A DNA stretch of 50,834 nucleotides from the NCBI GenBank assembly GCA_947625725.1, contig CANQPI010000012.1, forward strand, positions 1 to 50,834. Reading direction: 5' to 3'. This document shows, piece after piece, positions 1 through 9,227 of this stretch; the first letter of the stretch is position 1; each line of letters begins with the position of its first letter. The notes below the pieces were generated by a model, which saw nothing but the letters and a program-made list of their open reading frames with translations, had not been told where the DNA came from and ran no database searches. Made by a program: the position numbers and the translations under genes. The DNA comes from an uncultured Clostridia bacterium (GTDB lineage: Bacteria > Bacillota > Clostridia > Christensenellales > CAG-314).

Positions 1-42
1 CCAGCTTGGAAGGCTGGTATTCTACCATTGAACTACACCCGC
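1..42 (-). tRNA. tRNA-Gly (TCC anticodon), 5' part only
   Basis: Read on the minus strand the segment begins with the acceptor arm GCGGGTG, followed by a D-arm containing TAGTTCAATGG and an anticodon arm CCAGC-CTTCCAA-GCTGG. The loop carries TCC, which reads GGA glycine codons. The variable loop, T arm and 3' acceptor strand lie outside the window, so the gene is cut by the edge and not necessarily broken. Confidence 0.9.
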
Positions 43-131
43 ACTTCAACAGCCTCTTTATTATATCCTACACAGCCCAAACTGTCAACAATTTAAAGTC
101 AATTTTTGCAACAAATTATCACAAAACCGAT

Positions 132-1346
132 TTAGCCGTTGACGGAATTTGCAATATATCCTTGCTTGTACAGTTTTATCAACAGGTTTTGCATATCGCC
201 AAAGCGAATGATCTGCTTTATCGGGCGATCGTCGCTGTCCTTGTCGCCCGTATCGACAATATCTCCCGGTTTGTAATAACTATTAGTGCCGCCCTCCTGC
301 TTTTGCAATTTGAGGTACAGGTCGTTGAAAAATTCTCCGATTTTGTCCAACGTGTCGTACTTTGCCCACTTGGAGTTGTCGCGACTTAATTCGGAGATGG
401 CTCGATTGTCTATCATGCCGTTGAGTCGAGTGACAGTATCCTGCGTGTCGGGGTAGAGAGAAACCATGTCGATCGCTCGGTAAACAAATTGCACCGTGAT
501 ACCGTAGCGCAAATACGGATCGTCGCTTGTCATCAACACGTAGGCGGCGACAAGATCCGCCTCGTACTCGCGCATTACGCCCTTGCCGTGCGCCAACTCG
601 TGTCCGAGAGTAAAGGGCAAAGTCAGACCCGTTTCGATACCGTTGACGTTCGCCTCGCCAAACGGGGCAAAAAACACGCCCGAAATGCCAAGTTCGCTCA
701 TTATCGTTTTGTTGAGTATTCGTTTGCCGCGCGGAGTATATGAGGAAAAATACCCGCTATCCAAACGTTTGTACTCCTCGGCAAGTCGTTGGGACAATTG
801 CGCAAAATCGTAGGGGTAAACTATGTTGCCGTCAGAGTCGTGTTTTGTTTGGTCGTACAACGAACTGCTCTCGGCAATGATGTATTCGGCAATTTGCACC
901 GCTTCGTCAACGGAAAGGTCCTCGCCCGAATATTCCTCGTAAACGCTTGTCGGGAGCGGATCGCGATTGTAGGCAAAACTCGCCGACGTTGTGTAAACGT
1001 CGAGAAAAGCAAATAACGTTATCGCAACGATCAGTACTGCCGTGACGCTCTTTTGCCATTTATGTTTGCACAATAGCACTATTTCTATAACGACAAACGC
1101 AATGATACCAAGTATCGCCACTATCAAAAACAACTCGTACAAACTGAACGGTATCCAACCCAACAACGTGCCGAACACCTTGATCCATACGCGAGAAACA
1201 GTAGTCGCAAACCACTCGCATACTTTTGTGTTGAGCGTAAGCAAGTAAAGGACAACAAATACCGCCGCCAAAACGCCGACTACTATCAATCGGCGAATGG
1301 ACGCGCGCTTGAAATTTTTTTGTTTGGTATGAGATTTGTTTTTCAT
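132..1346 (-). CDS. DUF3810 family membrane-anchored zinc metallopeptidase-like protein
   Basis: A 404-residue protein. A basic N-terminus precedes hydrophobic segments at about residues 18-38, 58-94 and 101-117, so the N-terminal third sits in the membrane. The rest appears to be one soluble domain with a metallopeptidase motif HELAH at 249-253 and a downstream REYEAD at 259-264 that can supply the third zinc ligand. This arrangement matches the DUF3810 family, whose substrate is not established. It starts 4 nt after the hemZ stop codon, so it is probably the last gene of the recJ-rel-hemZ transcript. Metal binding is seen as a motif; protease activity is inference. Confidence 0.8.
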   Translation of the reverse strand: MKNKSHTKQKNFKRASIRRLIVVGVLAAVFVVLYLLTLNTKVCEWFATTVSRVWIKVFGTLLGWIPFSLYELFLIVAILGIIAFVVIEIVLLCKHKWQKSVTAVLIVAITLFAFLDVYTTSASFAYNRDPLPTSVYEEYSGEDLSVDEAVQIAEYIIAESSSLYDQTKHDSDGNIVYPYDFAQLSQRLAEEYKRLDSGYFSSYTPRGKRILNKTIMSELGISGVFFAPFGEANVNGIETGLTLPFTLGHELAHGKGVMREYEADLVAAYVLMTSDDPYLRYGITVQFVYRAIDMVSLYPDTQDTVTRLNGMIDNRAISELSRDNSKWAKYDTLDKIGEFFNDLYLKLQKQEGGTNSYYKPGDIVDTGDKDSDDRPIKQIIRFGDMQNLLIKLYKQGYIANSVNG

Positions 1347-1350
1347 TTCG

Positions 1351-2751
1351 TCAAATGTCGAACAGTTTGAATTTGCGTTCCATATAGTCGGAATTGCGTT
1401 CTATGTATGTAATTACATCCTTGGCGTTTGCCGAACGTTCGATACGGTTGTCGTCGGATATTATTTTTTTGGAAATTGCGTTTGTGCCGCAAGCAAGTAT
1501 GTCCGAAACTTCTTCCATTATGCCTATGTTGTACAAACAGGGTTTGTCGGGCTTGCAATATCCAACGTTTTCGAGATTTTGCGCCATGTATTTTTGTCTG
1601 TACATATAGTATGGCACGTAGCCCGATTCGTACAACCGCGCCCGCGAGTAGTCCACCATTTTGCTCACGTCCGCGTCGGCAGAGTAATTTTGCTCTTTGA
1701 GCGCACTGCCGTGTTTGAGCGCGAGAGTATGCACCGTGATGTTGTCGGGGTTCAATTGTATCGCGCGATCCACGCTGTTACAAAACATTTCCAAAGTTTC
1801 GGTGGGCAGACCCGCGATAAGATCCATATTTACGGTAAAGCCGAAACTTTTTGCCAAATCGTACTTTTCGTAAATATCCGTAACGGTATGCTTGCGCCCG
1901 ATTGCGTCCAATACCGATTGATTGAAGGTCTGCGGATTGATGGATATGCGTTGCACGCCGTGTTTTTGAAAAACATTCAATTTGTCCCTGTCGATCGTGT
2001 CGGGACGTCCCGCCTCTACCGTGTATTCCTGCGGAACAAAATCGATACAAGACAGTATCTCGTCCAATTGCGTTGCGCCAAGCGAAGTGGGCGTTCCTCC
2101 CCCGAAGTAGACGTTTTTGAGCGATATTCCGCGTTGCTTGGCGAACTCGATTGTTTGCGTTATATCCCGCTTCAACGCCTCTACGTAGGGCGATACGTAC
2201 TTTTTGAGGCGGTCGATTTCGCCGCTCGTAAAGGAACAGTAACTGCACCTGCTTACGCAAAACGGCACGCCCACGTACAGATCGGCGCAACCCGAACGGT
2301 GAGTACGCAAATCTCCCTGCGTGCGCAAAATATCAGCCACCAAATTTGTTTTGTCCTCGGAAACTCCCAACAATTGCACAAAAGCCTTTTGCCAATCCAT
2401 TCCCTCGCGCTGCAACTGCTCCGCGAGTTTGGTCGGGCGTATTCCTGTAAGACTGCCCCACGGCATTGTTTTGCCCGTTACCGCCGTCATCAGATTGTAA
2501 ACGGCGATCTTGGCGTAACGCTTGCGAAGCCGTGCGGTTTGCAACTTGTCGCAACCGCTTGCGTTGACAAATTCCGTGTGCGATATGCCGTATGCGGTCG
2601 CCACATAGCGGAAAGAACTATCCGAGCGTTCTTCCGTAACGCAAATATCTGCACCGTCGGGTTCGGAACAGAGTTCCGCGTCGTCAAAAAACAGTTTGAC
2701 AACGTCGTGTATCTCCGTAGGATAGCAAAAATCGGTGTACAAATATCTCAT
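1351..2751 (-). CDS. hemZ: Oxygen-independent coproporphyrinogen III dehydrogenase-like radical SAM protein HemZ
   Basis: A 466-residue radical SAM enzyme of the HemN/HemZ type. The iron-sulfur ligands are C165, C169 and C172 in VPFCVSRCSYCSF, followed by the GGGTPT motif of the SAM site. A long N-terminal extension of about 155 residues and a C-terminal HemN-like domain fit HemZ and not HemW. HemZ is linked to anaerobic oxidative decarboxylation of coproporphyrinogen III, although many Clostridia carry it without a full haem pathway. The start lies 1 nt beyond the rel stop codon, with AGGG as a weak ribosome site, so translational coupling with rel is likely. Confidence 0.9.
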   Translation of the reverse strand: MRYLYTDFCYPTEIHDVVKLFFDDAELCSEPDGADICVTEERSDSSFRYVATAYGISHTEFVNASGCDKLQTARLRKRYAKIAVYNLMTAVTGKTMPWGSLTGIRPTKLAEQLQREGMDWQKAFVQLLGVSEDKTNLVADILRTQGDLRTHRSGCADLYVGVPFCVSRCSYCSFTSGEIDRLKKYVSPYVEALKRDITQTIEFAKQRGISLKNVYFGGGTPTSLGATQLDEILSCIDFVPQEYTVEAGRPDTIDRDKLNVFQKHGVQRISINPQTFNQSVLDAIGRKHTVTDIYEKYDLAKSFGFTVNMDLIAGLPTETLEMFCNSVDRAIQLNPDNITVHTLALKHGSALKEQNYSADADVSKMVDYSRARLYESGYVPYYMYRQKYMAQNLENVGYCKPDKPCLYNIGIMEEVSDILACGTNAISKKIISDDNRIERSANAKDVITYIERNSDYMERKFKLFDI

Positions 2752-2752
2752 T

Positions 2753-4942
2753 TCAGCCCTGCGTGCGGTAGACGTTGATAACCGCGGGGATCGCCAACAG
2801 TCTGTTCATCAGTTGATTGGTTTGGTCGTGATTGGAAATTTCTACGGTAATCGTCGCTATCGCGTTGCCCTTGCGGTCCTTGCGCGCGTTGATGGCGACA
2901 AAGGATAAACCCTCGTTGGTAATAACTTTGGTTATTTCGGCAAAGACGCCGCCTTTGTCCTCGGCAATAATTTCGATAGTAACGGGGAAAGTCGCTTTGC
3001 CGTTTGTGTTTGCCCACTCGGCGTGCACGATACGCTCCGACTCCATATTTTTGATCATGGGACAGTCGGATCTGTGAATACAAACGCCTCTGCCGCGCGA
3101 AATGTATCCGACGATCTCGTCGCCTGGTACGGGCGAACAACAGCGGGAAAATCTGACCAAAAGGTCCTCCTCGCCCTTTACTATCACCGAGGTTTCTCTG
3201 GTTTCGCCCTGCTGACGTTTGCGGACGTTTTGTTGAGTTTTGATCTTGTCCGCAACCGCCTTGTTGGAAACTATCAACTTGATCACTACTTGATTGAGTG
3301 ACAAACTTCCGTAACCGACGGCGGCGTACATTTCGTCAACGCTCGCAAGCATGTAGCGATCGCAAACGCTCTGTATCGCCTCGGAAGTCAGCAAGTCCGA
3401 CGGCACAATCCCGCGGTGCTTGATCTCCCTTTCGATCATGGACTTGCCCGTCCGAATGAACTCGTCTTTTAACTCGCGTTTGAAGAATTGACGTATTTTG
3501 GATTTTGCGGAGGGCGTTTTGACTATTTTGAGCCAATCGCGAGATGGTCCCTTGGCGTTGGGATTGGTCATTACCTCAACGGTGTCGCCCGTTGTGAGGA
3601 CGGTATCCAATGGAACGATCTTGTTGTTTATTTTGATGCCCACGCACTTGTTGCCCACTTGACTGTGAATGAGATAGGCAAAGTCCAGCCCCGTTGCGTC
3701 CGCGGGCAAAATTTTGACGTCGCCGTTGGGCGTAAACACGTACACCTCGTTTGTGTTGGAAATATCCTTGCGAATGAGGTCCAAAAACTCCGAACTGTCG
3801 CGAAAATCGTCGTTGTAGGACAGAACTTCCTTTACCCAGCCGAGTTTGTCGTCCATAGCCGTTGCGCCGCTGACGCCCTCTTTGTATTTCCAATGGGCGG
3901 CGATACCATACTCCGCTATCTTGTGCATTTCGTGAGTGCGGATCTGCACTTCTATCGGGTATGAGTGCGTTTTGTAATCCAAAATGACGGTGGTATGCAA
4001 CGATTGATACATGTTGGGCTTGGGGACGGCTATGTAGTCCTTGAAACGCCCCGGCATTGGCTTCCAGCGGGCGTGAATTGCCCCCAAAACGGCGTAACAA
4101 TCCTTGATGGTGTCAACGATAACGCGCACGGCAGTCAAGTCGTACACCTGATCGAGGGTTTTGTTTTGCCGTATCATCTTTTTGTAAATGGAGTAAAAAT
4201 GTTTTGTCCTGCCGTAAATATCGAAATCTTCGATTTTGGCATTGTTGAGTTCTGCTTTTACCTGTTCGATAAAGGCGTCTACGATCTCCTCTCGCTCCTG
4301 TTTTTTGAGGGCGATACCGTTGGAAATTTCCGTATAGGCGGCATTGTCCAGATATTTCAGGCAAAGGTCCTCCAACTCGATCTTGATGGGCGAAATACCC
4401 AACCTGCCCGCAATGGGAGCAAAAATATCCAACGTTTCCTTGGCTATGACCTGCTGTTTTTCGGGGGAGAGGTACATCAAACTGCGCATGTTGTGCAATC
4501 TGTCGGCAAGTTTGATAAGCATTACGCGAATATCCTTTGCCATGGCAAAAAACATCTTGCGCATGTTTTCCGCTTGTTCTTCTTCCTTGTTGTGGAACTG
4601 AATTTTGTCCAATTTGGTTACGCCCGCGACAAGATTTGCGATTTCGTCGCCGAATTGTTTGCGCAAATCCTCGTCGGTGATATACGTATCCTCCACCGTG
4701 TCGTGAAGAAGCGCGGCACAGACGGTAGCGACGTCCATACCCATATCGATCAAGATGTCCGCCACTATTACCGGATGAGTGATGTAGGGTCTGCCGCTTG
4801 CTCTGAATTGTCCTTGATGCGCCTTGTACGCCACATTGTAAGCGTCCTCGATTTGGCTCACCTCGTGCGGATGATAGTAATGTTTTACTTTGGACAGAAA
4901 ATTGTTCAAAGTAACTTCTGTTTTTTCCTGTTCTGTATTCAT
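2753..4942 (-). CDS. rel: Bifunctional (p)ppGpp synthetase/hydrolase Rel
   Basis: A 729-residue long RelA/SpoT homologue with every expected domain. The hydrolase HD domain has THP at 55-57 and the HDTVEDT motif at 80-86, intact and so probably active. The synthetase domain carries KDYIAVPKPNMYQSLHTTV near residue 300. The TGS domain lies at about 390-455, a helical/zinc-finger region contains SRCCSPVPGDEI, and an ACT domain closes the protein. It makes and degrades the stringent-response alarmone from GTP/GDP and ATP. It lies 10 nt after recJ with GGGGA as ribosome site, in a recJ-rel-hemZ order usual for Clostridia. Confidence 0.96.
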   Translation of the reverse strand: MNTEQEKTEVTLNNFLSKVKHYYHPHEVSQIEDAYNVAYKAHQGQFRASGRPYITHPVIVADILIDMGMDVATVCAALLHDTVEDTYITDEDLRKQFGDEIANLVAGVTKLDKIQFHNKEEEQAENMRKMFFAMAKDIRVMLIKLADRLHNMRSLMYLSPEKQQVIAKETLDIFAPIAGRLGISPIKIELEDLCLKYLDNAAYTEISNGIALKKQEREEIVDAFIEQVKAELNNAKIEDFDIYGRTKHFYSIYKKMIRQNKTLDQVYDLTAVRVIVDTIKDCYAVLGAIHARWKPMPGRFKDYIAVPKPNMYQSLHTTVILDYKTHSYPIEVQIRTHEMHKIAEYGIAAHWKYKEGVSGATAMDDKLGWVKEVLSYNDDFRDSSEFLDLIRKDISNTNEVYVFTPNGDVKILPADATGLDFAYLIHSQVGNKCVGIKINNKIVPLDTVLTTGDTVEVMTNPNAKGPSRDWLKIVKTPSAKSKIRQFFKRELKDEFIRTGKSMIEREIKHRGIVPSDLLTSEAIQSVCDRYMLASVDEMYAAVGYGSLSLNQVVIKLIVSNKAVADKIKTQQNVRKRQQGETRETSVIVKGEEDLLVRFSRCCSPVPGDEIVGYISRGRGVCIHRSDCPMIKNMESERIVHAEWANTNGKATFPVTIEIIAEDKGGVFAEITKVITNEGLSFVAINARKDRKGNAIATITVEISNHDQTNQLMNRLLAIPAVINVYRTQG

Positions 4943-4952
4943 ATTATCCCCG

Positions 4953-7193
4953 TTACCGAAAACTTCTGAAAATATACGAATCGTTTAGATCCCTTTTGAC
5001 GGAAGTGTCAAATTGCACGGTGTATTTGTCCGCAACCGTTATCAAACGGAGTTCTTCGAAAACACGTATCGCGACAATATACTGCGCATAACTTAGTTTT
5101 GACGCCAAATATTTGTCATAGACGCTTTTGATGCTGTCGAAATTGCTTTTTTTGCGCAACGCCGAGTAGACGGCGGCGCAAATATCGCGAGTCATTTCCA
5201 GCGCGTACAAGTCTTTGTTGGCACAGTTTGCCGCCACTCGCGTGACGTTAGGCGCAAGAAAACGCGCAAACTTTGGATTTGCAAAATAAACGACGTGTTC
5301 GTACCTGTCAAAACAATAATCCCGAACAGGCGACACAACAACGGTACGAGCCGCCGAACCGCCGTCGAAAAATATGTCCACATTGCAATTTTGCAAGTCG
5401 TACTCGGAACAATATGCAAGATACGTTTCGTAGTCGTCAAATACGATCGCGGTATTGTCGCCCTTTATCAACGTGGCGACGGTTGCCTCCTCGGCAAAAT
5501 CCAATTGCCTGTCGGCAAAATTTTTGAGGAGATTCAGTCGGTAAAATTCGTCAAAACACACGGAATTGCACAGGGTAAGATCGTCCAAAATTCCGCAGAC
5601 GTTTTTGGTGTAGTTGTCCGTTTCCAACGAACACAACAACTGAACGCTCGCGCCGTTGCGTATAAAGGGCGCATACTGTCCGTATTTGAAAAAGCCCTTT
5701 ACTTCCAAACCGCAAGCAAGCGTCGCCGAAAGGTGCGCGTCCTCTTTGCCAAAGGAATTTGCGGATATGACCGTATCGTGAACATAACATACGATTTTGT
5801 CTTGGGGCAACATCGGTTGAAGTTTTTTGCTTAGTTCCAAAACAGTCGGCGCGTCGCAATCTTTGCCCAATTCCACATCATAGTAAGTTGTGCCGTCAAA
5901 TAACTCCGCGTCCATCTCGCCCAAAATTTTTACCAAAGAGCGTCTTAGTTCCTCGACGCGATCCTTCGCCACGCTAAAACCAACAGAAGCCTTGTGCCCG
6001 CCGAATTTTTCCAAACAGTCGCACTTGCAAAAAACGTCGTAGAGGTTGAGCGTGTCGATACCGCGCGCAGAACCGACGTAACTGTCGCCGTCCAACGTCA
6101 TTACCACTGCGGGAAGTTTGTATTTTTCTTTGTAGCGGGAGGCGACGATACCCAACAATCCGTGTTGCCAATTGTCGTCGTACAAAAACACCATGCGCTC
6201 GCGGCAAATAGTTTGCGCCCGACACATTGCGTCCGATTGCGCGACGATTTCGTCCAACATCTGTTTGCGCTGTTCGTTCAATTCCAACAACTTGGATATC
6301 TTGGCGTTGTCCGCTTTGTCACGACTCAACAGCACGTCCAGCGCGGCGCGAGGATACCCCACTCTCCCCGCGGCGTTTATTTTGGGAGCAATGCGCATGG
6401 ATATGTCGCTACATGTAATTTCGGCGCCGCAATTAGACAGTTCGGCAAGCCTAAGCAAACTTTTGTGCCGCATATTTGCCAAACCCAATTTTACCAACGC
6501 CCTGTTTTCATCCTGCAAAGGCATGATGTCGCCTATTGTGCCGACGCAAGCCAAATCGCTGTACTTTGCGGCGACTTCCATGCCCGACAATGCCTGAACA
6601 AGTTTCCACGCCACGCCCGCTCCCGCAAGATACGGAAACGGATAGCCGAGTTTGGGATTTACGCAAATACAGTCGGGCAAAACGGCGGGCAGTTCGTGAT
6701 GATCGGTAACGATCACTTCTACCCCCAATTCCGATTGAATTTTTTCAACTTCTTCGGCATTGGATATTCCGCAGTCCACCGTTATCACCAAATCGTAATA
6801 GTCGCGTTCAAACGCGCGAAAGACGTTTTCGGCATGCAAACCGTAGCCCTCGTCGCGAGTGGGAATGATCACGTCGTTTTCTACGCCGTTGTCGCTGAAA
6901 TAGAGGGACAAGATACTGCTTGCAGTCAGTCCGTCGGCGTCGTAATCTCCGTAGATAAGAATTTTTCCGCCACATTCGACGGCGTAATTTATCGTTTCCA
7001 CGGCGGCAGACATGTTTGCCATTTCCAACGGGGAGTGAAAACTCGCGGTATCGTTGACAAAATCTTCGTAATTGCTTTCGTTTATCCCGCGCGCAACAAG
7101 TATTTCGGCAATACTGCGCGAAAGCCCTTTGGAAAGCAGGTAGTTGACGCTATCCTCGTCCGATACATGTCGTTTTGTATATTTCTGTTTCAT
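4953..7193 (-). CDS. recJ: Single-stranded-DNA-specific exonuclease RecJ
   Basis: A 746-residue DHH-superfamily 5'-3' exonuclease for single-stranded DNA, used in recombination and base-excision repair. The manganese ligands are visible as DYDAD at 83-87, the VDCGIS block at 139-144 and DHHELP at 164-169. A DHHA1 domain with GGHKASVGFS follows near residue 395. The C-terminal third (residues about 560-746) is low in recognisable motifs and matches the extended clostridial RecJ form. The start codon has only AGAG upstream, and an intrinsic terminator ends 6 nt before it, so expression needs either read-through or a promoter not seen here. Confidence 0.93.
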   Translation of the reverse strand: MKQKYTKRHVSDEDSVNYLLSKGLSRSIAEILVARGINESNYEDFVNDTASFHSPLEMANMSAAVETINYAVECGGKILIYGDYDADGLTASSILSLYFSDNGVENDVIIPTRDEGYGLHAENVFRAFERDYYDLVITVDCGISNAEEVEKIQSELGVEVIVTDHHELPAVLPDCICVNPKLGYPFPYLAGAGVAWKLVQALSGMEVAAKYSDLACVGTIGDIMPLQDENRALVKLGLANMRHKSLLRLAELSNCGAEITCSDISMRIAPKINAAGRVGYPRAALDVLLSRDKADNAKISKLLELNEQRKQMLDEIVAQSDAMCRAQTICRERMVFLYDDNWQHGLLGIVASRYKEKYKLPAVVMTLDGDSYVGSARGIDTLNLYDVFCKCDCLEKFGGHKASVGFSVAKDRVEELRRSLVKILGEMDAELFDGTTYYDVELGKDCDAPTVLELSKKLQPMLPQDKIVCYVHDTVISANSFGKEDAHLSATLACGLEVKGFFKYGQYAPFIRNGASVQLLCSLETDNYTKNVCGILDDLTLCNSVCFDEFYRLNLLKNFADRQLDFAEEATVATLIKGDNTAIVFDDYETYLAYCSEYDLQNCNVDIFFDGGSAARTVVVSPVRDYCFDRYEHVVYFANPKFARFLAPNVTRVAANCANKDLYALEMTRDICAAVYSALRKKSNFDSIKSVYDKYLASKLSYAQYIVAIRVFEELRLITVADKYTVQFDTSVKRDLNDSYIFRSFR

Positions 7194-7199
7194 ACTCTG

Positions 7200-7234
7200 A
7201 AAAACACAACAGCCTTCTGAACTAGAAGGCTGTT
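7200..7234 (-). terminator. Intrinsic terminator between secD-like and recJ
   Basis: Perfect 11-bp stem AACAGCCTTCT/AGAAGGCTGTT with a 5-nt loop. On the minus strand it is followed by GTG and five T residues. It separates the secD-like gene from recJ. Confidence 0.85.
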
Positions 7235-7254
7235 TGCAAAATTTTTGTTTGTGA

Positions 7255-8565
7255 TTATTTAGCGGCTTTGTTCTTGCCTTTTCCCTTCTCCGCGTCGAAG
7301 AAAGGGGACACCATCAACGCAAACAGTCTGTTCAGACCGAATGTCATCACGAAGGATAACACCGCGCCGTACACAAAGACATTTCCGAGAGGCGCAGTAA
7401 CAAGCGTCGGGATCGCCCACAGGATAATACCCAAAACAAGGAATACCGCGTGCGCGATCAAACTGATGATGTTGGTATCTTTGAAACTTGTGTATCTTGC
7501 CCAAGAATAACTCTTTTCTTTGATACGGGTACAAATTTTTTCAAAGGTGAACGCCGTAAAGAACGTCATGAACGCATAGGCAATTATTGCGCCGACCGCC
7601 ATTGCAACGTTGAATATTTCCAGATGCACAAGCGCGCCGAAAAACATAAATATGCATATCGCCAATGCTTGCGTCAAGATGGGAATAATGCTCAGTCCTT
7701 TGTAACGTACCGCAAAATACACAAAACTTGCCAACACTATTGCGCCGAATATCGCAAGGAATATCCAGCCGAGTTTGTTCTCGGTGACTTGCGTGCTGCC
7801 TTCCTGAGTCAGCGTTGCGCCGAGCGCGCCGCTGCCGATATAAGCCGCCATTGCCTTTGCGTGTTCGCTACTGGTAACTTCGTTGGTGTAGGCGTAGGTG
7901 ATCTGCAACTCGTTGCCCGTCCAATATACCCAAGTTTCGACCGTTTCGTCCAAGGCGCAGGTATAGGGCGTTCCGGTAAGCAATTGTTCGTTTGCGATTT
8001 CCTTGCCTTCTTTGTTCAGACGCACTCTGCAAAGGTAAAGCGTCGTGTCCTCATTGAGGTAACTGCGCACGGTGGCTCTCCTGAAATGCTCCTGCGTCAA
8101 AACAACGCTGTCCGCCGAATAACTCGGACTGGAAGAATAGTCAACGCTGAGTATCTCCACCTTGCCGTTGACGATCACGTTGTTGAGGATCGTCTGAGCG
8201 GTAGGCTTGACCTGAGTATTGGTGTTGTTGGATTGCGGTATCTCTACGGTAAGCGTTTCGCTTGCCTTGTCGTACTCCACTCCCGCTCCGTAATAACCGT
8301 AAGTTTTGGAAAGGCGGGATTTGATGGATTTGACAACGTTCTCGGCTTCGATATCATCTGCGTCAAACTTTACGCTGTAAGTGGCCTTGACCGAATCTGT
8401 AAAAGATTTGCTTTTCTGTATTACGGTAAGCGGCGATTGGTAATAGTCGCCGAAATTGTTTACGTTGAAGTTGGGAATAAAACCGAAAACCCCCAATGTT
8501 ACCGTGATTGCCAATACTAAGCAAAGAAAAATGGCAACTAAACATTTTTTTGTTTTTACAGTCAT
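7255..8565 (-). CDS. secD: Divergent SecD-like protein translocase membrane protein
   Basis: A 436-residue protein with one N-terminal membrane helix (about 8-30), a roughly 210-residue extracytoplasmic domain and a C-terminal block of about five helices (268-420). Topology, length and position (yajC, TIGR04086 gene, then recJ) fit SecD, which helps late steps of Sec export using the proton gradient. The sequence is very divergent. Where SecD normally has a VDANVLIFERI-like block with a conserved aspartate, this protein has AYAFMTFFTAFTFEKI and no aspartate. No secF follows; a terminator and recJ do. It has its own promoter at 8604-8632. The SecD assignment is strong from context and moderate from sequence; transport activity is uncertain. 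Confidence 0.72.
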   Translation of the reverse strand: MTVKTKKCLVAIFLCLVLAITVTLGVFGFIPNFNVNNFGDYYQSPLTVIQKSKSFTDSVKATYSVKFDADDIEAENVVKSIKSRLSKTYGYYGAGVEYDKASETLTVEIPQSNNTNTQVKPTAQTILNNVIVNGKVEILSVDYSSSPSYSADSVVLTQEHFRRATVRSYLNEDTTLYLCRVRLNKEGKEIANEQLLTGTPYTCALDETVETWVYWTGNELQITYAYTNEVTSSEHAKAMAAYIGSGALGATLTQEGSTQVTENKLGWIFLAIFGAIVLASFVYFAVRYKGLSIIPILTQALAICIFMFFGALVHLEIFNVAMAVGAIIAYAFMTFFTAFTFEKICTRIKEKSYSWARYTSFKDTNIISLIAHAVFLVLGIILWAIPTLVTAPLGNVFVYGAVLSFVMTFGLNRLFALMVSPFFDAEKGKGKNKAAK

Positions 8566-8603
8566 AATGACTCTCCTTGACTTTTGCCTGACTTAACTAT
8601 TCA

Positions 8604-8632
8604 ATTATAATCGCAGTTGACAAAATAGTCAA
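8604..8632 (-). promoter_or_regulatory. Sigma-A type promoter for the secD-like gene
   Basis: TTGACT, 17-nt spacer, TATAAT on the minus strand, about 38 nt upstream of the start codon. It makes the secD-like gene independent of the yajC transcript. Confidence 0.85.
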
Positions 8633-8795
8633 TTGTTTTTTGTTTTTTTTCACCGATATTGGCTCTTTTATTTATATAAATATATATTTCGACGGCGAAA
8701 CGCGGTGCAAAAAGGAAAGACGGGCAAGCGCAAAAGCCTGTCCGCCTTGATATAGGTATAAAATTTTAGCCGAACACCGCCGCCAAATGCCGCCG

Positions 8796-9170
8796 CTAAG
8801 CGGAACGGCGACTCTTGATGAGCGCGACTACGATCGCCGCCACAAGGGACAATCCGAGGTCGAGCGCAAGTTGTCCGAAATGAATTTGTCCGCCCATGAT
8901 GGCAAACAACGCCAACGACAACGCCCAAAACAACACCGCGCCGATAGACGCTTTGAGCAAATATTTTTCGTTTTTGACGGATATCAAAGTGCCCAATACC
9001 ACGGCGATAACTTTGAGTACCTGATTGATGATGGGCAACGCCTTGTCCCCTATGTTGCATAACTTGGCGATCAATGCCAACAGCAATATCCCGATACAGG
9101 AAAATACGAGAGAAAGCAAACCTGCCTTGATAGATTGAAGAATTGTGGATTTTCTGACGCTAGTTTCCAT
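8796..9170 (-). CDS. TIGR04086 family membrane protein
   Basis: A 124-residue protein with four predicted membrane helices (about 14-33, 45-62, 72-92 and 98-117) and a basic C-terminus ending KSRRSA. Small four-helix proteins of this kind next to yajC are classed as TIGR04086 (YrzE-like) in Clostridia. The function is unknown; conserved linkage to yajC and secD suggests a role near the Sec membrane machinery, which is inference. Its ribosome site GGAGG lies 7 nt before the ATG, inside the 3' arm of a terminator-like hairpin. No convincing terminator follows, only a weak imperfect hairpin near 8715-8755. Confidence 0.82.
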   Translation of the reverse strand: METSVRKSTILQSIKAGLLSLVFSCIGILLLALIAKLCNIGDKALPIINQVLKVIAVVLGTLISVKNEKYLLKASIGAVLFWALSLALFAIMGGQIHFGQLALDLGLSLVAAIVVALIKSRRSA

Positions 9171-9210
9171 AAAAAAACCTCCGAATAACTACTAAATTTT
9201 ATTCGGAGGT
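9171..9210 (-). terminator. Terminator-like hairpin that also contains the next gene's ribosome site
   Basis: Arms ACCTCCGAATA (9177-9187) and TATTCGGAGGT (9200-9210) form an 11-bp stem followed on the minus strand by seven T residues. The GGAGG of the 3' arm is spaced correctly for the ATG of the TIGR04086 gene. Confidence 0.8.
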
Positions 9211-9227
9211 AGTTGTCGTTATTCCAA

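Noticed and set aside
8700-8760. Terminator after the TIGR04086 gene
   Set aside because: The best stem, about 8 bp near 8715-8755, has a mismatch and a wobble, and the following T-run is interrupted; kept only as a weak possibility.
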